Shown in pieces: positions 7,834 to 16,537 of a stretch of 64,000 nucleotides of DNA (positions are counted from its first letter, which is position 1; each line of letters opens with the position of its first letter). The stretch covers positions 1-64,000 of the forward strand of contig JBKBKN010000019.1 of NCBI GenBank assembly GCA_046294625.1, written 5' to 3'. Under the pieces are notes generated by a model that saw nothing but the letters and a program-made list of their open reading frames with translations, did not search any database and was not told the DNA's origin. The DNA comes from JBKBKN01 sp046294625 (GTDB taxonomy: Bacteria > Bacteroidota > Bacteroidia > M30B66). The translations under genes and the position numbers were made by a program.

Positions 7834-8830
7834 GTTGATTGCTAATATTTTTGATGTAAGTGTAGATCTCTATGGGTTGAATATCATTGATACATGCACA
7901 ACTCGTTTGATTTCTGCAAAGATTGCATGTTTTATTCAAACAAAAAACCTTTGTCTTTTCACCAATCGGCGCCCATCTTCCCGGATGCATTGGTCTTATG
8001 GGAGGGTAAATTCCCATAGCATCTTTCCCAAAGGCTGCTGCAATATGAAGCGGACCTGTGCTGCAGGCAAGTAATCCATCGGCTTCTCCAATCAAGCTGA
8101 CCAAATCAGACAGGTTGAGTCTTCCAAAGCTTGTTTTTACATGAGATGGCAAATTTCCAATTGATGACAAAAACGCTTTACCCTCAGCTAGTGTACCAGT
8201 GAGTATGATGTTAACCTTTTCATTTTGCAGCAAGTCAACTAGCTTCAAATAATGCTTTGCAGGCCATTCTCTCGCACTGCCTTTTGATTTCGGATGAATG
8301 ACTAAATTGTATTTTCCTTCAACGAGATAATCTTTCCTGAATTGACTAGACAATTTATCAGACTTCATGCGAAGATATTGCCCTAAAGGTTTTTCAGGCT
8401 TTTTGTCTATGATGACTTCTAACAATTTAAAATTTAACTCTGTTTCGTGTAAATCAGAATTTTTCCGGCCGAGATTGACCAATTTGTTGCATGTGAACCA
8501 ATGAAACACTCGATGCGAAGTACCTACTCGATTTTTGATTCCGGCTTTTTGGGCCAATCCTGCTAAAATTTTATTGGGAAAAACATGCAAAATCGTATCG
8601 GCAGCTTTCTGTTTTACAATGGATAGGGCAGCTTCCCGGCTCATGTTCAATAGTTCATCCAAGTCAATAAACTCATCCACATCAGCGCACGCCGCAATCA
8701 CGGCTCGGGTGTAGGTTCTTCCTATAAAAATAATGTAATTATCGGCATTGACTTTTTTCAGGAAGCCTGCAAGCGGCAATGTGAGTATGACATCACCAAT
8801 AGCATCGGTTCGGCTTATCATGATTCTCAT
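7826..8830 (-). CDS. Glycosyltransferase family 9 (heptosyltransferase-like)
   Basis: A 334-residue GT9 enzyme of the GT-B fold, the family of LPS heptosyltransferases. N-terminal motif ISRTDAIGDVILTLPL; middle strand LVIHPKSKGSAREWPAKHY; C-terminal donor-binding region with STGPLHIAAAFG and PGRWAP. A Cys-rich segment near the end (CNLCRNQTSCACIND) is typical of many GT9 members. It overlaps the upstream GT2 gene by 4 bp (ATGA) and the downstream hypothetical by 8 bp. With gmhA in the same operon, transfer of heptose to lipid A-core is the natural inference, but another sugar is possible. Confidence 0.88.
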   Translation of the reverse strand: MRIMISRTDAIGDVILTLPLAGFLKKVNADNYIIFIGRTYTRAVIAACADVDEFIDLDELLNMSREAALSIVKQKAADTILHVFPNKILAGLAQKAGIKNRVGTSHRVFHWFTCNKLVNLGRKNSDLHETELNFKLLEVIIDKKPEKPLGQYLRMKSDKLSSQFRKDYLVEGKYNLVIHPKSKGSAREWPAKHYLKLVDLLQNEKVNIILTGTLAEGKAFLSSIGNLPSHVKTSFGRLNLSDLVSLIGEADGLLACSTGPLHIAAAFGKDAMGIYPPIRPMHPGRWAPIGEKTKVFCLNKTCNLCRNQTSCACINDIQPIEIYTYIKNISNQHE

Positions 8831-9588
8831 TTCGTTCCTTTATTAAGCATTCTTAGCTTGACATACTTTGAAAATGTAGCCATTGCAGATAAACGACAAA
8901 TTACAAAGCCTTCAAATCCATCTAAAAAGCCAAGTTTAATAAAATAGTCGCGAATGAATTTATGCAAGGGAGCAATCACAATTTTCAAAAGGCTTGACTT
9001 TTTACCATTTTGAAAAGCTGCATGGGCTGCTATGGTTGTGAATTTTTCGATTTGCATTAAATGATCAGAAATCGAATAATAAGAGTAATGTAATATGTCG
9101 CCTTTAAGTTTTACAGCTTTCAATCCACTGCGAAGCATGATTTTGTCGTGTGGATTCTCACCACCCCAGGAAGCAATTCTTCGATCAAAAAACCTAACCT
9201 TCTCATCGGGATACCAACCACAATGCTTGATCCATTTGCCACAATAATTGGTAAGCCGATTCATGGAATATGCTTGAGTTATGGATTTCGATGTCTTAAT
9301 GTCAAGAATAGACTTTTTTAAATCTTCTGAAAGACATTCGTCTGCATCTAACGATAATACAAAATCATGACTTGCCTTAGTCAATGCAAAATTCTTCTGT
9401 TGAATATGTCCTTGAAAAGCATGAAAGATAACTTTCACATCGTAGCTTTTCAAAATTTCAAGCGTGCGATCGTTCGAACCGGAATCAACAACCACAATCT
9501 CGTCAACCACCTGCAGAAGCGATTCTATGCATCTAGCGATGTTCCTTTCTTCGTTGTAGCTAATGATTACTGCAGATACTTCAAGCAT
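8827..9588 (-). CDS. GT2-family glycosyltransferase (LPS core WaaE/KdtX-like)
   Basis: A 253-residue family 2 glycosyltransferase resembling the LPS-core beta-1,4-glucosyltransferases. Motifs: SAVIISYNEE at residues 4-13, VVDSGSNDRT, LSLDADE (DxD), then a WY/F region with GENPHDK. The conserved strand begins at residue 4, which fixes the ATG at 9588; the TTG at 9603 sits in the loop of the upstream hairpin. It is first in the cluster and overlaps GT9 by 4 bp. The start codon lies directly after the U-run of a terminator-like hairpin, leaving no room for a ribosome-binding site. Confidence 0.88.
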   Translation of the reverse strand: MLEVSAVIISYNEERNIARCIESLLQVVDEIVVVDSGSNDRTLEILKSYDVKVIFHAFQGHIQQKNFALTKASHDFVLSLDADECLSEDLKKSILDIKTSKSITQAYSMNRLTNYCGKWIKHCGWYPDEKVRFFDRRIASWGGENPHDKIMLRSGLKAVKLKGDILHYSYYSISDHLMQIEKFTTIAAHAAFQNGKKSSLLKIVIAPLHKFIRDYFIKLGFLDGFEGFVICRLSAMATFSKYVKLRMLNKGTK

Positions 9589-9619
9589 AAAAAAGCCCGT
9601 CAATATGAACTGACGGGCT
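9589..9619 (-). terminator. Terminator/attenuator hairpin between the XRE gene and the glycan operon
   Basis: A 9-bp perfect stem (AGCCCGTCA at 9594-9602, complement at 9611-9619), an 8-nt loop, and a U-run on the minus strand (A's at 9589-9594). It lies 23 nt after the XRE-regulator stop and its U-run touches the ATG of the GT2 gene. It is either a terminator for the regulator gene or a read-through attenuator for the operon. Confidence 0.8.
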
Positions 9620-9641
9620 GCAAAATAAAGTTTATTCCTGA

Positions 9642-10145
9642 TTAGTTGATGAGATCAAGTACTTTTTCAATTCCTTTTTTGTAATTAGTCAAAGCATTGC
9701 CATCCATTTTCTTAGAAACTAAAGATAAGGATTCTTTCAAAACTTCTGCAAATGCATGTGTGTTTACTCCTGCACCTTCAAACATATGTTTAACCACAGA
9801 TTTGGTGTTGAGCTCTTTACTTTCCTCATAAAGGTTAACAAGCTTTTTCAAAAGTTGAACCTCTGGATCGCTAAGTGTTGAACCAGAACTACCTGAACCA
9901 CCAACCGGAATATTCAGCTTACTATCAAGACTTTCTTGCTCGCCATTCAGATAACGAATAAAATCGTTTAATTCTAAATCGAAAATATTTGCCAAATCAG
10001 CAAGTCTATTGAGGCTTAATTTAGTAACTCCGCGCTCAATTTTTGAATATGCACCTACTGTAATATCAAGTGCTTTTGCGACATTTTCCTGACTCATTCC
10101 TTTAGAAACCCTTACTAGTCTGAGTCTTTCTGCTTGTTTTTTCAT
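9642..10145 (-). CDS. XRE-family helix-turn-helix transcriptional regulator
   Basis: A 167-residue DNA-binding protein. The HTH_3/XRE domain spans residues ~6-62 (LRLVRVSKGMSQENVAKALDI, then KIERGVTKLSLNRLADLA). A Gly/Ser-rich linker follows (~80-92), then a helical C-terminal region (~93-167) that is probably for dimerisation. Short Bacteroidota regulators of this layout are common and mostly uncharacterised. It has its own promoter and a terminator-like hairpin after the stop. It sits directly upstream of the heptose/glycan operon, which it might control, but no operator can be identified. Confidence 0.88.
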   Translation of the reverse strand: MKKQAERLRLVRVSKGMSQENVAKALDITVGAYSKIERGVTKLSLNRLADLANIFDLELNDFIRYLNGEQESLDSKLNIPVGGSGSSGSTLSDPEVQLLKKLVNLYEESKELNTKSVVKHMFEGAGVNTHAFAEVLKESLSLVSKKMDGNALTNYKKGIEKVLDLIN

Positions 10146-10175
10146 TGTGTGTAATTGATGAGTTTAATTTGACAG

Positions 10176-10205
10176 CAAACGTACAATTATTTTTTAATTA
10201 TCAAA
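10176..10205 (-). promoter_or_regulatory. Predicted promoter of the XRE regulator gene
   Basis: On the minus strand TTTG (10202-10205), an 18-nt A/T-rich spacer, then TACGTTTG (10176-10183), a near-consensus Bacteroidota promoter. The leader to the ATG at 10145 is about 25 nt. Confidence 0.65.
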
Positions 10206-10461
10206 ATGATTTTTTCACATAGTTTTAATAAGATTAATTGTATATGCATTTTTTGAAGACTTTTTTGTGAATTAATAAGCACTTTGACGCCAATTTGGTC
10301 GATTTTAAGAATCTAAACTTATAAATTTATTTGCACTATTTTTGAAAATAAGATTTTACCAAAAAGTTTCATGTAGCCTAAATTATAATTATTTTCAATT
10401 GATCAAATAATGATGGAGCCGTAAAATGATATTAACTATCATTACGACAAGCAACCTTGCG
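10206..10461. other. AT-rich intergenic stretch between the XRE gene and the pseudogene
   Basis: No convincing coding sequence on either strand. It is very AT-rich. On the plus strand TATTTTTG at 10337-10344 is a TAnnTTTG match about 118 nt upstream of the pseudogene ATG and may be its relic promoter. No RNA gene, dyad or direct repeat was recognised. Confidence 0.4.
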
Positions 10462-12629
10462 ATGTATATCTTAATTAAATACATTAAAACAAATGCTTTA
10501 GTTTTCTTTTTATGCTTGATTTTTAATTTATCAATTTCTGTTGCGCAGATTAATATTGACTAACTTAAAGTTGTAGCTGTTAAGTTTTCAAATGATACCA
10601 ATGGAATAGAAGCCATGTTGGAAATTGCAACACATTATAACACCATTGATTATGAAGTTATGCTTGAGTATGCAAAAAGAGCGGACAGTTGTATTAAAAA
10701 TATTGCCCCGAAACATGTTGGCAATGAGCCTTACAACCGAATACTAAATAATCAGCAGGCCAGAGCTTATAATCTTATTGACTTTAGTCAGCATGGGCTT
10801 GGTAATTTGACTACAGCAAAATTGTTTTACGAAAAATCTTTGCAAAGATTCGAACTTAATGACGACCTTAAAAGACAAGCCAGTTCACTCAACAATTTGG
10901 GTTACCTGCTCAACGATATGAGTAAAACCGAAGAAGCCATCCGATATTATCAAAAGGCTGTGGAGATAAGGGAAAAAATAAATGATAAAATCGGTTTATC
11001 GAATACGATTAACAACATCGGACTAATTTACCTATCAAAGAAGGACTATGATTTCGCACTTAAATACTTTAAGCAAACGTTAAATTTAAGAACAGAAGTT
11101 AACGATTAAAAAGGGCTTGGACTTTCACACCACAATATTTCACAGACCTATGATTACTTGGGTGATAAAAAATTGCAGTTGAAACATCAATTGATGTCGC
11201 TCAAACTAAGAGAACAAAACAATGATTTTATTAGGATTGCATCTTTGCTACGGGAACTCGGGTTTATTTATTTAGAAAATAAGGATTATGAATCAGCTGT
11301 GGAGCATTTCGAGAGAGCGTTTCAAATATACAGGCAGGTTGGAGATAAGCGGGGAATTATTTTGAGTACAAATTATATGTCAGAGTTGCACTTAAAGCAA
11401 AATCGCTTTAAAGAAGCATTAAACAATGCTTTGTTTAGCCATTCCAAGACATTGGAACTTGGATTAAAGGAACTCATTAAACGAACATCTCTAACACTTT
11501 TCCATATCTACAAGACAATAGGCTCGGCTGAAAATGCACTTAAGTTTTATAAGCAATATGTGGCGATTAAGGATAGTCTGAATGATGAGAGTTACAACAA
11601 ACTACTCATTAAAATGAAAGTACAGAAAAAATTGGATGAGCTAATTGCAAAGGAAAGAGAAACCATAGCTGCACAAAACGAACAATTAAAACTGGAGGAT
11701 TTTCAAAACAAAATGATGTATGGTGGCCTTGGGATTCTTATTCTTTTTAGAGGTTTTGCTTTCAACCGACTTTACATTACTAGGAAACAAAAAAGGGTGA
11801 TTGAAAAGCAAAAGAAAGAAGTTGAAACCAAAGGTAATGAAGCTGAAAAGCAAAGAAAAATTGCTGAACTCAAAAACCTTGAAATTTTAGATTCTATTCA
11901 TTATGCTCGCAAAGTGCAATCGGCCATACTACCTCCCGAACATCTCATAAAATCTAATTTTCCTAATTCTTTTATATTTTACAAACCTAAGGATATTATA
12001 GCTGGTGACTTCTACTGGCTATCCGAAAAGGATTCCTATGTTTATCTGGCCGTAGCAGATTGCACCGATCATGGGGTGCTGGGCGTATTAGTCAGTGTGG
12101 ATTGCCATAGTGCACTCGATAAGGTAATCAACATTTTTAACTGCAACACCCCTTCCGCGATATTAAACAAATCACGCTCGATTATAATGGAATAGTTTTC
12201 GAAAACAGTAGAAAATGAAATAAGTGATGGTATGGATATCTCACTAATACGCATCGACAAATCAAACAAAGAAATTCTATGGCAGGGGCTAACAACTCGC
12301 TCATTTATTTTAATGCCGAAGGCATCAACGAAATGAAAGGAAACGAACAACCGATAGGAAAATATTTATCAGATGAAGCCTATAATGATCACCGTTTAGA
12401 TGGCACCAAAATAAGCTAACGCTATTTTTTTACGGATGGTAATAAAGACCACTTTGGCGGTCAAAATGTTAAAAAACTTAAGAAAAGTATTGTGTTTAAC
12501 TTTCTAGTAGAAAATCATAAATTACCAATGGAACTTCAAAAAATGAACCTGATTGAATTCTTTGATAAGTGGAAAGGTGATCATGTTCAAGTTGACGATG
12601 TATGCATTGTAGGATTGTCTTTGCAATAG
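10462..12629 (+). pseudogene. Degraded TPR / SpoIIE-type PP2C phosphatase gene
   Basis: One ancestral gene is readable end to end through five lesions. It starts at ATG 10462 with a signal-peptide-like segment (ending SISVAQ), then TPR repeats, a transmembrane segment (~11722-11760), a coiled coil, and a SpoIIE/PP2C phosphatase domain (SIHYARKVQSAILPP, KDIIAGDFYW, VDDVCIVG near the end). Lesions: TAA at 10561-10563, TAA at 11107-11109, TAG at 12193-12195, a one-base loss in the G-run 12285-12288, and TAA at 12417-12419. All pieces line up in one frame apart from that single shift. The metal-binding loop is also altered (ADCTDHGVLG where the family has ADCTGHGVPG). Intact relatives are signalling proteins of Bacteroidota. 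The open fragments 10615-11109 and 11158-12195 are pieces of this gene, not separate genes. Confidence 0.9.
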
Positions 12630-12644
12630 ACTTACAGAGAATTT

Positions 12645-12676
12645 AAAAAAATCCCTGCTCGAGAATCAAGCAGGGA
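12645..12676 (-). terminator. Rho-independent terminator after the DUF3078 gene
   Basis: An 8-bp stem (TCCCTGCT at 12652-12659, complement at 12669-12676) with a 9-nt loop and a U-run on the minus strand (A's at 12645-12651), 28 nt after the DUF3078 stop codon. Confidence 0.85.
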
Positions 12677-12704
12677 ATCATTCGGATCTTAGGTAATCTA
12701 GTGC

Positions 12705-13661
12705 TTAAAACTTATAGGAAAGACCGATACCAAAAACTTCTTTAAACTGAGTTTTAGGTCCTCTGCCGACTTCGGTTCTCACGCCATTGATTGTTTCGAA
12801 TGTGGGCAATTGAATATCATCATCATAAATCAAGTGGGTGAAAATGCTCGTAGTGAGCCATTTATTTGCCTTTATATTGATCATGGTTTCCCAATTCACA
12901 TCGATATTTCTTCTGTTGTCTTTTCGCACATCGGTGTAGTTGTTGAATAGCTGCAAGGTGGTAAGTAGGCTAACGTTCTTTATCACTTCTTTTTGAAAAC
13001 GTGCCCGCAACATGGAACCAAACTCAAGACGATATAGTGCACCATCCTTTATTTTATTCCCATTAGCATCAAACTCGGCGGCAAAAGTACCAAATTGACC
13101 CTGATCAGCTAAGCGCTGATCTCTTACTAACAATAGACGACCTGTAGCCGGCGATACAAACACAGAGAAAAAATCATTGGGTTTGTAATCAATACCGGCA
13201 GCAACTGAAAGATAACCGGGAGCAAGAAATCGCGAAATCACCGTGCTATCATCGGGAAAATTAAAGCCCGGAGCGAACTGCGTTCTGAAATTCATGAGCA
13301 AAGCGTAATAAATCTTATTACCCTTTGTAGCCCTATGCCCATACTTCATGTTCAGATCCAGCTTGTCTTCATTTTTTCTGAAACCATTGGTCTCATTGGT
13401 GATCCAACCATAGCCCATGTCAAGGGTAGTTTCAAAATAGCTTTTTACATTTCGTTTCTTGATAAAACCACTGAAAATAGCAGTAGCTGAAAGCGCATTT
13501 TCGCCACCTGCGGCCCAGTTGATGAGCGCGACTTGATTAAAATTAAAAGCCATGAACGCTCCCTTCCGCCAAACGATAAATGAAGTGTCTTCTTTAAGAT
13601 CGATTTGACCATAACTAGTCAATCTCGCCAAAATCATGGCGAGAATAAAATATTTCTTCAT
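12705..13661 (-). CDS. DUF3078 outer-membrane protein
   Basis: A 318-residue predicted outer-membrane protein. A signal peptide ends near SYGQ (residue ~19). Alternating hydrophobic/aromatic strands run through the protein, ending in IGLSYKF with a C-terminal Phe as in many beta-barrels. The early INWAAGGENALSATA motif is typical of the DUF3078 family, found in Bacteroidota and without an assigned function. It lies 12 bp after mscL in the same direction and is closed by a terminator, suggesting co-transcription. Confidence 0.82.
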   Translation of the reverse strand: MKKYFILAMILARLTSYGQIDLKEDTSFIVWRKGAFMAFNFNQVALINWAAGGENALSATAIFSGFIKKRNVKSYFETTLDMGYGWITNETNGFRKNEDKLDLNMKYGHRATKGNKIYYALLMNFRTQFAPGFNFPDDSTVISRFLAPGYLSVAAGIDYKPNDFFSVFVSPATGRLLLVRDQRLADQGQFGTFAAEFDANGNKIKDGALYRLEFGSMLRARFQKEVIKNVSLLTTLQLFNNYTDVRKDNRRNIDVNWETMINIKANKWLTTSIFTHLIYDDDIQLPTFETINGVRTEVGRGPKTQFKEVFGIGLSYKF

Positions 13662-13673
13662 TGTTGCCGGGTT

Positions 13674-14072
13674 TTATTTTTTCAGTAAATCTCTGATTTC
13701 AGATAGAAGTTGCTCTTCTTTTGATGGAGCAGGCGGTGCTGCAGGGGCTGCTTCTTCTTTCTTCTTCATAGAATTCATCCCTTTAATCACCATGAAAATA
13801 GCAAACGCCACGATCAAAAAATCGAAAACTGTTTGAATGAAATTACCATATGAAATAGTAACTGCTGCTGCTCCTTCAGATGCTTCTTTAATTACAATTG
13901 CAAGATCTTTAAAGTCGACACCACCAATCAGCACACCTATCGGGGGCATGATTAAATCGTTTACCAATGATGATACAATCTTACCGAAGGCTCCGCCGAT
14001 GATAATACCTACTGCCATGTCAACCACATTTCCGCGCATAGCAAAGGTTTTAAACTCTTGTAATAGTCCCAT
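13674..14072 (-). CDS. mscL: Large-conductance mechanosensitive channel MscL
   Basis: An inner-membrane channel that releases solutes on hypo-osmotic shock. It has 132 residues: the N-terminal helix MGLLQEFKTFAMRGNV, TM1 with DMAVGIIIGGAFGKIVSSLV, a periplasmic loop (~50-75), TM2 (FDFLIVAFAIFMVIKGMN), and a charged C-terminal bundle helix (EEQLLSEIRDLL) after an Ala/Pro linker. I use the ATG at 14072; a TTG eight codons upstream lies in the -7 promoter element (TATATTTG at 14094-14101). Length and motifs match the family fully. Confidence 0.96.
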   Translation of the reverse strand: MGLLQEFKTFAMRGNVVDMAVGIIIGGAFGKIVSSLVNDLIMPPIGVLIGGVDFKDLAIVIKEASEGAAAVTISYGNFIQTVFDFLIVAFAIFMVIKGMNSMKKKEEAAPAAPPAPSKEEQLLSEIRDLLKK

Positions 14073-14093
14073 ATTTTTTGTGTTTTTCACTGG

Positions 14094-14101
14094 CAAATAT
14101 A
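14094..14101 (-). promoter_or_regulatory. Predicted -7 element of mscL
   Basis: The minus strand reads TATATTTG, matching TAnnTTTG, 21 nt before the mscL ATG. No TTG at canonical spacing. Confidence 0.5.
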
Positions 14102-14198
14102 AGTGATTCTCACAAAAAGATTAAAAAATGTTAAAAAAACACATTACAACAAGCTAAAAGCCTTCTTCTGAACCAAGGTTGCTCAGTAAAATCATCAA

Positions 14199-15926
14199 TT
14201 AAATCTTAGCTTTCTCCACCAAAACAAAGTCTGTAAGTGATTTTACATATTCTGATGAGAAATTAAACTCCACACCAGCGATTCTGTAGAGTTCGGGCAG
14301 TGTTTTTGTGTAACCTGCAGTTAATGCATCTTTGTATTGTCTCAATGCTCTTTGCGGATTTTCCTTATAATTCTTCCAAATACCGATTGCCCCTAATTGC
14401 GCGATGGCATATTCAATGTAATAAAAAGGCACTTCAAAAATGTGTAATTGCTTGTGCCATCCACTGCCCTGATATAGCGCATAATCGCTACGATCTACTG
14501 CAATCCCTTGTGTTTGATTGGTTATGGTAGTCCAGGCTTTTTCTCTTTCAGCAATCGTGTGATCCGGATTTTCATAAACCCAATGTTGAAATGCATCTAC
14601 ACAGGCAATCCAAGGAAAAACACTAAGAATCTTCTCTAATTGAATATGTTTGGCTCGCTTTAACTCATCTTGGTCTGAAAATATCGTATCCCAATGTTCC
14701 ATCGCAATCAATTCCATGGCCATAGATGCAACTTCTGCAATTTCAGAAGGGGTGTGTTTGAAAGCGCTTAATTCTAATTTATCGCATAAAACTGCGTGCA
14801 CAGCGTGACCACCTTCATGCGCCATCGTAACCACATCTCGCAGATCGCCTGCCGCATTCATAAAGATAAAAGGTAATCCTGACTCATATAATGGATAATT
14901 GTACCCCCCAGGTGCTTTGCCTATTCTCGATTCCAAATCGAGGTGTCCCAGCTGATTCATGCGCGCTATGACTTCTGCAAATTCAGGATCTATGGCTTTG
15001 AAATTTTTGATGGTAAGCGCTAGGAGTTGTTCACCGTTTTCAAATACTTTCAGTGGCGGGTTCCCATCGGGATCCACATCAAGGTCATAAGGTTTAAGTA
15101 TGTCATAACCAAGCCTGCGTTTTCTGTCCTCTTCTATAGCTTGAACAGCCGGAACCACATGTTTGATTATTGATTGATGAAACTGCTTACAGTCTTCAGG
15201 CGAATAGTCGAATCTACCCAATTCCGCGAACATGTAATCTCGGAAATTTTTAAATCCCGCATTCAATGCCATCTTATGTCTTTTCTGAAGCAAGTCATCA
15301 AATAGCTTATTGAGCTTATCCTTGTCCTGAAAACGACGGTGCATGATCTTATCCAAAATCTCCTTTCGCAGATTCCGATCTCTTTCTTTTAGAAAATTGG
15401 CGGCTTGATTAAAAGTGTATTCCTTATCGTTGTAAAATATGGTCATTGCACCAGAAATTTTTCCATACTCGCTCGATAAAGTTTGTATTTCTGAAATGAG
15501 CTGTAGGTTTTCTTCGCGGAATATTTCGGTTGATTTACGCAGTGACCTGAAATAAATCTGAAATTTTTGTTCTTGCTCCAATTCATTTAATACGGCCGAA
15601 GCTAATATCTTCCGATTAAACTTATCGAAGAACTTTTGAGTATGCGGTTCGATTTCCTGATAATAAAAATGCAGTGCATCAGACAAACTCTGATCTTTAG
15701 TATTACACGTGTGGCGAATATAGCGCCATGCGAGCTCTTCCTGCATTACTGCTTCCAACTCGCTCAATTTTTTCAACCAAGCTAAGAGCTGCTCTTTATT
15801 GTCAATATCTTCTTGGTCTAGTGTCTCAAATAGTTTCCTCACATCAGCCCATGATGTAATCATCAATCGCTGTGGAACGAAAAACCGCGGTTTCTTTGCC
15901 GCGGTTTGATTTTGTGTTAATTCCAT
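14199..15926 (-). CDS. M3-family oligoendopeptidase (PepF-like)
   Basis: A 575-residue zinc metallopeptidase without a signal peptide, hence cytoplasmic, that would trim short peptides. The zinc motif HEGGH is at residues 370-374, followed by a second acidic motif with SEIAEVASMAMEL (~394-406). The rest is the mainly helical M3 fold with its long N-terminal half. It is the second gene of a pair, 11 bp downstream of the DUF5606 gene. The specific subfamily (M3B, oligoendopeptidase F-like) is inferred from length and motif context. Confidence 0.9.
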   Translation of the reverse strand: MELTQNQTAAKKPRFFVPQRLMITSWADVRKLFETLDQEDIDNKEQLLAWLKKLSELEAVMQEELAWRYIRHTCNTKDQSLSDALHFYYQEIEPHTQKFFDKFNRKILASAVLNELEQEQKFQIYFRSLRKSTEIFREENLQLISEIQTLSSEYGKISGAMTIFYNDKEYTFNQAANFLKERDRNLRKEILDKIMHRRFQDKDKLNKLFDDLLQKRHKMALNAGFKNFRDYMFAELGRFDYSPEDCKQFHQSIIKHVVPAVQAIEEDRKRRLGYDILKPYDLDVDPDGNPPLKVFENGEQLLALTIKNFKAIDPEFAEVIARMNQLGHLDLESRIGKAPGGYNYPLYESGLPFIFMNAAGDLRDVVTMAHEGGHAVHAVLCDKLELSAFKHTPSEIAEVASMAMELIAMEHWDTIFSDQDELKRAKHIQLEKILSVFPWIACVDAFQHWVYENPDHTIAEREKAWTTITNQTQGIAVDRSDYALYQGSGWHKQLHIFEVPFYYIEYAIAQLGAIGIWKNYKENPQRALRQYKDALTAGYTKTLPELYRIAGVEFNFSSEYVKSLTDFVLVEKAKI

Positions 15927-15937
15927 TCTAAATGTTT

Positions 15938-16480
15938 TTATCCACCTGTTTTTCTAACCGTGGTCGGTTTAGACATCCCTTTGGTTGATGCTTTGGGTGC
16001 TGCCGTTTTAGGCTGTGCAGCTGCATTTGTCTTTGGCTTAGCAACCGGCTTTTCAGCAATCACTTCTGCCGTTTTATCCTGCTTGCCTTCAGGTTCTTTA
16101 TCGAGAAAACCTTTCTCAAGCAAAATATTATACCAAGTGAAGACCTTCTTCATATCAGATACAAAAACCCGCTCTTCGTCATGCTCAGGAAAAGATTCCT
16201 TGAAAAGTGATTTCACTTCCTTGTTATCAGTCTTTGCATTAACCGCAATTGCAGAGCTGTTTTGCTTTTCTTTAATTTTTTTCAACACTTCGGTGAGCGG
16301 CACATCATCGCCAACAGAGTAGATGCTAATATCTTCCAGTGCACTCACTTTATGAGATGCGTAGATCGGCATTCTTTTATTATCAGCGAGCGATTCCACA
16401 ATAATTCCGTTTCTCGACTGAGCTACCACTTTGTATAACCCGCTCATGCCTGACACTGATATGATTCCACTTATGTCCAT
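15938..16480 (-). CDS. DUF5606 protein
   Basis: A 180-residue soluble protein of a Bacteroidota-restricted family. The N-terminal part (residues 1-130) contains MDISGIISVSGMSGLYKVV and a short domain with YSVGDDVPLTEVL. The last 50 residues are low complexity, rich in Lys, Ala, Pro and Thr, and probably disordered. Function is unknown. It sits upstream of the M3 peptidase gene as a likely two-gene operon, with a consensus promoter. Confidence 0.8.
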   Translation of the reverse strand: MDISGIISVSGMSGLYKVVAQSRNGIIVESLADNKRMPIYASHKVSALEDISIYSVGDDVPLTEVLKKIKEKQNSSAIAVNAKTDNKEVKSLFKESFPEHDEERVFVSDMKKVFTWYNILLEKGFLDKEPEGKQDKTAEVIAEKPVAKPKTNAAAQPKTAAPKASTKGMSKPTTVRKTGG

Positions 16481-16500
16481 ACGTATTTTATATATTGCTG

Positions 16501-16530
16501 CAAACCTATTGAATTTGTCTCAAAATACAA
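16501..16530 (-). promoter_or_regulatory. Consensus promoter of the DUF5606-M3 peptidase operon
   Basis: The minus strand carries TTG (16528-16530), exactly 19 nt, then TAGGTTTG (16501-16508). It sits in the 57-bp gap after the subtilase gene; leader about 15 nt. Confidence 0.7.
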
Positions 16531-16537
16531 GTGTGTT

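Noticed and set aside
10615..12195. Two separate TPR/SpoIIE genes at 10615-11109 and 11158-12195
   Set aside because: Both are in the same frame, separated by one stop with 16 sense codons between. They are fragments of a single ancestral gene with lesions on both sides.
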